From: Candidatus Zixiibacteriota bacterium
Lineage (GTDB): Bacteria; Zixibacteria; MSB-5A5; UBA10806; 4484-95
Direction: 5' to 3'
DNA length: 34,758 bases
Assembly: GCA_021159005.1 (NCBI GenBank)
Contig: JAGGSN010000229.1
Span: 1-34,758, forward strand
Shown here: piece after piece, positions 27,461-34,758 of the stretch
Layout: each line of letters starts with the position of its first letter
Position numbering within the stretch: position 1 is the first letter of the stretch
Translations under genes and position numbers: made by a program
Notes under the pieces: model-generated
What the model was told of the DNA's origin: nothing
The model's input: the letters and a program-made list of their open reading frames with translations, nothing else
The model's database searches: none

Positions 27461-28810
27461 ATGCTTAAAAAACATCTTTGGGGAGTATTAGTTATTGCAT
27501 CTTGCTTAACCCTGATTTTTATTTCGGGTTGCGGTGATGATGACACAATAACTGATCCCACCGAAACAAACACAGCTCCATCGCTAGCCTCGATTGGCTC
27601 CCAAACTACTTATGCAAATCTCGAACTAACGTTTGAAACATCCGCAAGCGATTCGGCCAGCGATACGCTTACTATGACAGCAGTTGGCTTACCAACCGGC
27701 GCAACTTATACCGATAATGAGGACGGCACCGCAGACTTTGCCTGGACACCGGACACCTCTCAGATTGGCGCAGATACAGTGATTTTCATCACCTCAGACG
27801 GCGCCTTAGCAGATTCGGAATCTGTAATTATTACAATTGAAGAGTCTGTCCAGTTGTCAGAATATAGTGATCTGGTTGAGGAAATTGCGCCGCCGCCCTA
27901 TTCAGCAGGAGGCACATTAGGCAAACTGTTTTTCGATCCCGCTATAATGGACAGCATCTGGAAGCATGGAGAACATGCCTTATTAGGAAAAGTGTTTGGC
28001 AATAGCGAATGCGACGAGCCATTTGCGCTTTATAGAAATATGATGGAACTTGATGAGTCTATTAATCAAATTAATATGGGGCTTGAGACAGGAGAGGATA
28101 CCATAGAAGTTGAAGAAGATGATGGTTATTTTCATTGCGTGGTTGAAATTGAGGAACTTACATCGCCTGTTGCTATTCCCGAGGAATGCCAGTCGGTTAT
28201 TGGATTTGAGACTATCGATATTGATTATCACCTGTCTTTTTCCGTTGTCGAGATGGAAGATGTGCAGCTTGATGCCGGTTTCAAATCAACAGACTCGGAT
28301 GAAACTGTTCTCTTTTTCAATTCTGGTGTTCACGAAGAGGAAGGTCAGTGGAATGGTTTCACAGAGTCAAACCTGTTTTGGGCAACCCGCGATTTAGTTA
28401 CCGATGCTATCGAGATCAGATGCATATTCTTTAAGGGCTTGGATGATGACAAGGTTATGTGGGGTTACGAAATTAAGACTGTCGGAACCAACGATTTTCA
28501 GTATAAGCTAACCTGGTACTCTAACGAACAGGGTGTTGAGGATGGATTTATTGGCCGCATTATAGGCGGCGGCAACAATGAAACTGAATTTATCTTAAGA
28601 TACCAGGATTTCAACATATCCGACACCTTAGACCCGAACAATGATATAATACAGATGTTTACCGGAAATTATTCCGATGCGGGCGCAGACACTATCGGCT
28701 ATGCGCAATATGTTATCGAATCCGATTATTATACCTATGACGAATTGCCGACCTCTCTTATTGATAATCCCATGGATGCCGCTGATCTTATTAATCCTTG
28801 GGGACCATAA
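27461..28810 (+). CDS. Lipoprotein with Ig-like (He_PIG-type) domain, function unknown
   Basis: 449 residues. A lipoprotein signal peptide ends in the lipobox 'ISGC' (Cys about 24), followed by an acidic linker 'GDDDTITDP'. Residues about 38-128 look like a putative Ig (He_PIG) or cadherin-like domain ('PTGATYTDNEDGTADFAWTP', 'IGADTVIFITSDGALADSES'). The remaining 320 residues are a beta-rich, acidic region with two Cys ('NSECDEP', 'YFHCVVEIEE') and no family I can name. GGAG lies 8 nt before the ATG and a strong terminator follows. It is a single-gene unit. It should sit in the inner or outer membrane by its lipid anchor. Confidence 0.82.
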   Translation: MLKKHLWGVLVIASCLTLIFISGCGDDDTITDPTETNTAPSLASIGSQTTYANLELTFETSASDSASDTLTMTAVGLPTGATYTDNEDGTADFAWTPDTSQIGADTVIFITSDGALADSESVIITIEESVQLSEYSDLVEEIAPPPYSAGGTLGKLFFDPAIMDSIWKHGEHALLGKVFGNSECDEPFALYRNMMELDESINQINMGLETGEDTIEVEEDDGYFHCVVEIEELTSPVAIPEECQSVIGFETIDIDYHLSFSVVEMEDVQLDAGFKSTDSDETVLFFNSGVHEEEGQWNGFTESNLFWATRDLVTDAIEIRCIFFKGLDDDKVMWGYEIKTVGTNDFQYKLTWYSNEQGVEDGFIGRIIGGGNNETEFILRYQDFNISDTLDPNNDIIQMFTGNYSDAGADTIGYAQYVIESDYYTYDELPTSLIDNPMDAADLINPWGP

Positions 28811-28834
28811 ACTAAGTTAGACATTCTTATTATG

Positions 28835-28869
28835 CAATCCCGGTTCATCTGAATCGGGATTGTTTTTTT
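28835..28869 (+). terminator. Rho-independent terminator of the lipoprotein gene
   Basis: CAATCCCGGTTC (28835-28846) pairs with GAATCGGGATTG (28851-28862) over 12 bp with one G-T, followed by seven T. Confidence 0.92.
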
Positions 28870-28934
28870 ATCCCATATTTTGCAGCAGAACCACAAATAA
28901 ATTCGGAATTATATTGATCATTTAGCGTCAAGAA

Positions 28935-28999
28935 CACACCCCTTGCCTCTCTTGAGAAGGGGAATAATAAAATGTTGGCGCATGAGAACATACGCCAAC
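28935..28999 (-). repeat. REP composite, copy 6
   Basis: Contains CACACCCCT and a hairpin-like CTCTTGAGAAGGGG, then AATAATA, then the full 26-bp REP palindrome (28974-28999, arms GTTGGCG and CGCCAAC). It lies between the convergent lipoprotein and glyS genes. It matches copy 5 in inverted orientation. Confidence 0.8.
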
Positions 29000-29011
29000 C
29001 ACAGTTATCTC

Positions 29012-30328
29012 CTACCCAATCCGCGCGCCAACCAACTCCACCAACTCTGCAATCTTATGCCGCGATTGCTCCATGCTGTCGCGTTCGCGGACCGTTACCG
29101 TGTCATCCTCAAGGGTCTGGCCATCCACCGTGATACAGTATGGCGTGCCGGCTTCATCCATACGGCGATACCGCCGTCCGACTGCGCCGCCATCATCATA
29201 GAATACCTTGAAATGCTTCTTGAGATCTTGATATATCTTCTTAGCTACTTCCGGCATCCCCTCTTTTTTTACAAGCGGAAATACTGCGGCTTTAATCGGG
29301 GCAATTTTCGGCGACAGGAAAAGCGAAACACGTTTATCTCCCTTAACTTCCTCCTCACGGTAAGCATCGGCTAAACAAACAAGAGTAATCCGGTCGGCGC
29401 CCGCGGCTGTTTCGATTATATAAGGTATATATCGTTCCCGGCTCTCGTTATTAAAATAAGTCAGGTCTTTGCCGGATGCCTCTTTATGACGGCTCAAATC
29501 AAAATCGGTTCGATTATGCACGCCCTCAAGCTCACTCCAGCCAAATGAGAACTCATACTCGATATCAAAAGCCTCTTTGGCGTAATGAGCCAGCTCATTC
29601 TTGCCATGCTCGTGCCATCTGATTTTATCCTCGCGTATACCGAGTTCGAGATACCACTGCCAGCGCTGCTGCCTCCAATAGTCAAACCATTTTTTATCCT
29701 CGGAGGGATGGACGAAATACTGCATCTCCATCTGCTCGAATTCGCGGGTTCTGAAAATGAAATTCCCCGGAGTAATCTCGTTTCTGAATGATTTGCCTAT
29801 CTGGGCAATGCCAAACGGTATTTTCTGACGGGATGGAGTCAGTACATTCTGGAAATTGACATATATCCCTTGAGCGGTTTCCGGTCTAAGATATACTACT
29901 GAGGCATTATCTTCGACGGGTCCCATAAAAGTTTTAAACATCAGGTTAAACTGTCTCGGTTCGGTTAATTCGCCGCCGCATTCGGGGCATTTATCGCCTT
30001 TTAGATGGTCGGCGCGAAAACGCCGCTTGCATTTTTTACAATCAACTAACGGGTCGGTAAAACCATCCACATGCCCGGATGTTTCCCATACTTTCGGCGA
30101 CATCAAAATTGAGGCATCAAGCCCCTCGATATCATCCCGGCGATGAGTCATCGTCTCCCACCAGAAACGCTTGATATTATTTTTAAGCTCGACTCCCAAT
30201 GGTCCGTAATCCCAGCATGAACCAAGCCCGCCGTAAATCTCCGATGATTGAAAGACGAAGCCGCGTCTTTTACATAATGAAACAAGTTTATCCATTAGGG
30301 GATCGACACTTTTTTTCTTTTTAGCCAC
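29012..30328 (-). CDS. glyS: Glycyl-tRNA synthetase, homodimeric type
   Basis: 438 residues, the length of bacterial/archaeal-type alpha2 GlyRS. It charges tRNA-Gly in the cytoplasm. Class II motifs are visible: motif 2 '[20 protein letters not shown]' and motif 3 '[16 protein letters not shown]'. A zinc site is provided by two CxxC pairs in '[18 protein letters not shown]' and 'PECGG'. The anticodon-binding domain fills the C-terminus ('[19 protein letters not shown]', '[20 protein letters not shown]'). The start is GTG preceded by GGAGG. It is the last gene of the eno - divIC-like - recO - glyS run, 13 bp behind recO. Confidence 0.96.
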   Translation of the reverse strand: MAKKKKSVDPLMDKLVSLCKRRGFVFQSSEIYGGLGSCWDYGPLGVELKNNIKRFWWETMTHRRDDIEGLDASILMSPKVWETSGHVDGFTDPLVDCKKCKRRFRADHLKGDKCPECGGELTEPRQFNLMFKTFMGPVEDNASVVYLRPETAQGIYVNFQNVLTPSRQKIPFGIAQIGKSFRNEITPGNFIFRTREFEQMEMQYFVHPSEDKKWFDYWRQQRWQWYLELGIREDKIRWHEHGKNELAHYAKEAFDIEYEFSFGWSELEGVHNRTDFDLSRHKEASGKDLTYFNNESRERYIPYIIETAAGADRITLVCLADAYREEEVKGDKRVSLFLSPKIAPIKAAVFPLVKKEGMPEVAKKIYQDLKKHFKVFYDDGGAVGRRYRRMDEAGTPYCITVDGQTLEDDTVTVRERDSMEQSRHKIAELVELVGARIG

Positions 30329-30341
30329 AGTTCCTCCGCTG

Positions 30342-31124
30342 CTATCTCATTTTCAATTGAGAAAGGAATTTAAATGATTTTAGGTTTCGATGCAACCCTG
30401 TATGATAATTCGCAAAAGATAATATAAATTTTTCTATTTCATTTAAGACTTTTACCGAGCATTCCATTGCTATTATATCAACAAACGGCAAAACTAAGTA
30501 TTCCTGAAGCGTTTTTAAGCCTTTCGCCGACAGTTTGCCATAGCTGACATTCGGTAAAACATCTTTCGAGCAGATAATCCCGCCTTTGTCGGTATCGTAA
30601 TATGCCGCCTTGCCGGTATTTTCCTTGCCGCAAACAACACACTCATAAAGACCCGGCTGATAACCAAGAAGAGTCAGGGTTTTTATAAATACCGCCCAGA
30701 AAAGCGATTCAGTCTTTTCATTGTCAGCTTGAATGATGTATTTAAAAAACTCGCCGGTTAGTTTGAATAATTCCGGAACCGGTTGGTTTTCTATAGCGCT
30801 TTTATCGAGTATCTCACAAAATGCCGAGCAATAACCGAATTTAAGGGGACCTGATGCAATCGCCGAATAATCTGTCAGAACATCAGCAGAGGTTAGCGTA
30901 CCCAATTCGACATTTTCTTTCTGATATATATTACATGATATGCGGCTGAACAACTCAAGGGTTCCGCCTTTCTTAGAGGCGGATTTTCGCGCGCCCTTAG
31001 CTACGCATTTAAGCCGACCCTTTTCAAGTGTAAACAAAGATATTATCCGGGAGGTCTCGCCTAAGGAGAACCCCCGGATAACATAGCCCTCTACCTTAAA
31101 CCTGACACTACTTGAGGGTGTCAT
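30342..31124 (-). CDS. recO: DNA repair protein RecO
   Basis: 260 residues. The N-terminal OB-fold ('[20 protein letters not shown]' and '[19 protein letters not shown]'), a helical middle and a C-terminal zinc finger-like part ('[15 protein letters not shown]' with a later Cys) fit RecO, the mediator that works with RecF and RecR in recombinational repair, loading RecA on gapped DNA. The start overlaps the end of the divIC-like gene by 17 bp, so translation is coupled. The position directly ahead of glyS is common in candidate phyla. Confidence 0.93.
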   Translation of the reverse strand: MTPSSSVRFKVEGYVIRGFSLGETSRIISLFTLEKGRLKCVAKGARKSASKKGGTLELFSRISCNIYQKENVELGTLTSADVLTDYSAIASGPLKFGYCSAFCEILDKSAIENQPVPELFKLTGEFFKYIIQADNEKTESLFWAVFIKTLTLLGYQPGLYECVVCGKENTGKAAYYDTDKGGIICSKDVLPNVSYGKLSAKGLKTLQEYLVLPFVDIIAMECSVKVLNEIEKFILSFANYHTGLHRNLKSFKFLSQLKMR

Positions 31125-31461
31125 CGGGAGAGGGTAAAAACTGAATTATTGTCTGGTTTTCTTTGGCATACCCATAGATTTCGGAGGCATAGAGTTTGAT
31201 ATACTGCGAATCGGATTTTAGCTTATTTATTTCCCATTGATAATCAACCGCCTGAGCTTTCAAATGGTCGATTTCCTTCTCAGCCGCATCGATTTTATTA
31301 TGAAGGCGGTATATTTTAGCCAAGCCATACTCGCCGGAGCAAAATAATACCGCTATGAAAACCGCTGTTGTCAGAAGGAGAAAATTTTTAAATCTTTTTG
31401 AAAGCGTTTTCCGATTAATTTTTTTCAGAAAATCCGTCGATATTTCAGGTATCCCAGTCAA
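31108..31461 (-). CDS. FtsB/DivIC-like septum formation initiator
   Basis: 117 residues with a cytoplasmic basic N-terminus, one membrane helix (about 27-45, 'NFLLLTTAVFIAVLFCSG') and a periplasmic coiled coil ('LHNKIDAAEKEIDHLKAQAV') followed by a short C-terminal segment ('DSQYIKLYASEIYGYAKENQ') as in the DivIC/FtsB family. These proteins join FtsL and FtsQ in the divisome. It is normally 12 bp after eno; here the first 70 bp of the gene are also present as a second copy next to eno (33041-33110) because of an insertion. The gene itself is intact. Confidence 0.88.
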   Translation of the reverse strand: MTGIPEISTDFLKKINRKTLSKRFKNFLLLTTAVFIAVLFCSGEYGLAKIYRLHNKIDAAEKEIDHLKAQAVDYQWEINKLKSDSQYIKLYASEIYGYAKENQTIIQFLPSPDDTLK

Positions 31462-31509
31462 TACTACCTCCGGTTATGATAAGCTATAAAATGCGCCCTT
31501 GCCAAGAAA
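31392..31509. repeat. 118-bp direct repeat, left copy
   Basis: Identical to 33041-33158 in all 118 bases. It holds the first 70 bp of the divIC-like gene with its ribosome binding site, and the last 36 bp of the enolase frame. It borders a 1,531-bp insertion. Confidence 0.95.
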
Positions 31510-31559
31510 TTATAGTTGGCATACATCCATATTTCAAAAACGTACTGCTTCAAATTGTG

Positions 31560-31585
31560 GTTGGTGTACGTCCCCGTGTACCAAC
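31560..31585 (+). repeat. REP palindrome, copy 1
   Basis: 26-bp imperfect palindrome with arms GTTGGTG and CACCAAC-like ACCAAC. Two mismatches from copy 3. Confidence 0.85.
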
Positions 31586-31640
31586 AAGCCTTTGATATGT
31601 AAATACAATCAAGCATTACCATCTTCCAGTTTGAGCCAAT
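31586..31640 (-). pseudogene. Duplicate 3' end of REP-associated transposase
   Basis: 55 bp that match 32408-32462, the end of the transposase gene and its flank, with four mismatches. Together with the REP copies on both sides it forms a 111-bp mini-element. Confidence 0.8.
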
Positions 31641-31644
31641 TGTG

Positions 31645-31670
31645 GTTGGTGTACGTCCTCACGCGCCAAC
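31645..31670 (+). repeat. REP palindrome, copy 2
   Basis: 26-bp palindrome; arms GTTGGTG and CGCCAAC, core ACGTCCTCACG. Confidence 0.85.
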
Positions 31671-31742
31671 CCGCGTTTATTATAGACTGCAAACGACATT
31701 TTGCGCAAATCAATATCAGCCAGCTATCATTTAAACTACAAT

Positions 31743-32438
31743 TTATAATGCGATACCTGCGCTGATATAAAAAATCGGTCCAAAATCAAGATAGGTAATG
31801 CCTTCTTTGCCGCCATAGGGTTGTGTAGCAAAACCTATTTCACTAAACAAAATATAAGATGAAGAGTAAAGATATTGTATCTCTATACTTGCATTTAGTC
31901 CCATACCTTGCGCATTATCAAGTTTCAGTCCGCAATCCGCAGTAAAATCGAAAAAGAACTTCCTGTAACTGATATTAAGTCCCGGTTTAATTGCCCACCT
32001 GGGATTCAGAATAAACCGCGGTTTAAATGAACCTCCTATTTCAATAATGGAAACATTATGGGTTGCTATTTCATCGTTGTGTTTTTTTTCTTCTATTCCG
32101 CTATATGAATACTGTAAATATAACCCGGCTGACAGTTTAGGGCTAAGATAAGAATCAATAAAACCCTTAATCATAAACGCCCCGGTTGTTTGAAAATTAT
32201 TTGGCGCATCGGAAATATTGATATCTCCTCCGAACAGATAACCTGCTGAAATTCCATATTCATATGTTTTGTTTTGCAATATTGAATTTGGTTCATCTGC
32301 CTTGATGTTCGTAAAAATTAAAAAAATTAGGAATACAATTAATAAAAGATTTTGCTTAACATTTTGATAGCTATTTCTGTGGTTGGTGTACGTCCTCGTG
32401 CACCAACAAGCCTTTGATATATAAATAAAATCAAGCAT
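31743..32438 (-). CDS. Outer-membrane beta-barrel protein, start codon uncertain
   Basis: The mature part (about 200 residues, from 'DEPNSILQNK') is made of alternating amphipathic strands ('YEYGISAGYLFGG', 'LSAGLYLQYSYSG', 'YLDFGPIFYISAGIAL') and ends in an aromatic-rich strand, as in small OMP_b-brl-type porin-like proteins. A signal peptide 'NLLLIVFLIFLIFTNIKA' precedes it. No ATG, GTG or TTG occurs in frame just before this signal. The nearest in-frame ATG is at 32438, overlapping the transposase stop, and reading from it translates through REP copy 3. An ATG at 32362 is out of frame. I annotate from 32438; the native start may have been destroyed by the element. Function is unknown. Confidence 0.55.
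   Translation of the reverse strand: MLDFIYISKACWCTRTYTNHRNSYQNVKQNLLLIVFLIFLIFTNIKADEPNSILQNKTYEYGISAGYLFGGDINISDAPNNFQTTGAFMIKGFIDSYLSPKLSAGLYLQYSYSGIEEKKHNDEIATHNVSIIEIGGSFKPRFILNPRWAIKPGLNISYRKFFFDFTADCGLKLDNAQGMGLNASIEIQYLYSSSYILFSEIGFATQPYGGKEGITYLDFGPIFYISAGIAL
32382..32407 (+). repeat. REP palindrome, copy 3
   Basis: 26-bp palindrome, arms GTTGGTG and CACCAAC, core ACGTCCTCGT, just beyond the transposase stop codon. Confidence 0.9.
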
Positions 32439-32971
32439 TACCATTTTCCATTTTGAGCCAACTACAATCCTTTTCAATTTCAATAAACCCTTTTTCATCC
32501 AATAACCAATCACAAGCGCTGGAGTATTTCCAATCAATAGATTCCTCTATAAATCCATCCTTCACCGGATTATTATGAATATAATCCAATTTAATTTTAA
32601 ATTGCTTTTTCCGAGTGAATAATCAAATCATCAAATCTACGTATCCAAAGGTTAAATCTATCTTTTTGATATAATACATTCTTGAATTTACCAAGGTCAA
32701 GTTTTTTTATTCTTCTGGAAATCAAACTCTTAAAAGCTTGCATAAATTTTGATAGGATTGTTATATCGCGAAATCCCAAAAGCAGATGTACATGGGATGG
32801 CATAATCACATAACCAAGAATAGCGACATTGAAGAGATTTGCTGTTTCTTTAAGTTGCACAATAACTTCAGTCGCGGCTTTATCCGATTTGAATACGGGA
32901 ACCCATTTAACTACGGTTGTCGTCACGAACGCTGCGGCGGGACCTGTGATATTTATTCTTGTTACCGGCAT
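32431..32971 (-). pseudogene. REP-associated tyrosine transposase (RAYT, Y1 family), frameshifted
   Basis: From ATG 32971 the frame encodes a Y1/IS200-like HUH domain with 'YVIMPSHVHLLLGF' (His60, His62). After 'RRFDDLIIHSEK' the frame hits TAA. Skipping one G at about 32605 restores 'QFKIKLDYIHNNPVKDG' and 'WKYSSACDWLLDE', the conserved RAYT C-terminus, to a TGA at 32431, for 179 residues in all, the usual length. So a single-base insertion next to an A-run broke it, unless +1 frameshifting or a sequencing error is involved. The position usually occupied by the catalytic Tyr seems to be Asp in 'RRFDD', a subgroup I am not sure how to align. RAYTs are immobile-looking single-copy enzymes that recognise REP hairpins. 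Confidence 0.85.
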
Positions 32972-33008
32972 TGAGTTAATTTATAAGTTTACAGCATAGA
33001 CAAAGTTT

Positions 33009-33034
33009 GTTGGCGCACGAGGACGTACGCCAAC
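33009..33034 (-). repeat. REP palindrome, copy 4
   Basis: 26-bp palindrome in the opposite orientation to copy 3 (arms GTTGGCG and CGCCAAC). It lies 38 bp upstream of the transposase start and 6 bp from the right direct repeat. Confidence 0.9.
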
Positions 33035-33040
33035 CACTGG

Positions 33041-34758
<1,718 letters not shown>

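Larger units (their letters stand above)
31510..33040. mobile_element. REP/RAYT-bearing insertion between eno and the divIC-like gene
   Basis: The segment lies between perfect 118-bp direct repeats. It contains, in minus-strand order: REP 4, a frameshifted REP-associated transposase, REP 3, a beta-barrel protein gene, and a REP 2 - transposase-tail - REP 1 mini-element. Transposase insertion with a 118-bp duplication is not expected of IS200-like enzymes, so recombination is a possible origin. Confidence 0.75.

Noticed and set aside
32597-32620. Classical -1 programmed frameshift in the transposase.
   Set aside because: The conserved C-terminus lies in the +1 frame, and only five A are present, so a -1 slippery heptamer does not explain it.
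31560-33034. CRISPR array from the regularly repeated REP palindromes.
   Set aside because: Spacing is irregular, orientation changes, and the copies flank a RAYT gene; no cas gene is present.

Overview
The window looks like a chromosomal segment of an uncultured, moderately AT-rich Gram-negative bacterium of the FCB / candidate-phylum type (Zixibacteria-like is my best guess; the phylum is inferred, not proven). The pointers are secreted beta-helix proteins ending in a FlgD-like 'NYPNPFN' C-terminal domain, a dockerin-like tail with CarboxypepD_reg-type repeats on a secreted protein, TolC/RND outer-membrane export genes, and many short extragenic palindromes.

Layout. (1) 1-7087, minus strand: a tightly spaced four-gene operon of secreted proteins in the order beta-helix, TIM-barrel-like, beta-helix, TIM-barrel-like, a tandem duplication of a two-gene unit; the last gene leaves the window. 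(2) 7088-9300: a decayed block with the N-terminal stub of an ammonium transporter, a NarL-type response regulator interrupted by TGA, and fragments of its histidine kinase. (3) 9619-10052: a 40-residue lysine-rich protein, a foldable non-coding stretch and a terminator. (4) 10318-14749, plus strand: typA/bipA with a promoter and a terminator-like hairpin in its leader, a DEAD-box RNA helicase and an RRM protein, a ribosome/RNA-remodelling neighbourhood. (5) 14941-19474, minus: a TolC-like outer-membrane factor and an RND pump, with no adaptor gene. (6) 19729-22014, minus: an exported class II glutamine amidotransferase-fold protein fused to four beta-sandwich repeats and a dockerin-like module. 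(7) 22425-25263, minus: the tldD/pmbA protease pair. (8) 25515-28810, plus: an HDOD-domain regulator with a histidine-kinase-like dimerisation tail, and a lipoprotein. (9) 29012-34412, minus: the housekeeping run eno - divIC/ftsB-like - recO - glyS.

The most striking structure is in region 9. A 1,531-bp segment carrying a REP-associated (Y1, HUH) transposase with a frameshift, a small outer-membrane barrel gene and four REP palindromes sits between eno and the divIC-like gene, and is flanked by a perfect 118-bp direct duplication of the eno/divIC junction. Both host genes stay intact. The same REP palindrome also occurs at 22286 and 28974, each time in a larger composite repeat, and a second palindrome family occurs near 7242, 22173, 27140 and 34702. 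No tRNA, rRNA or CRISPR array was recognised.
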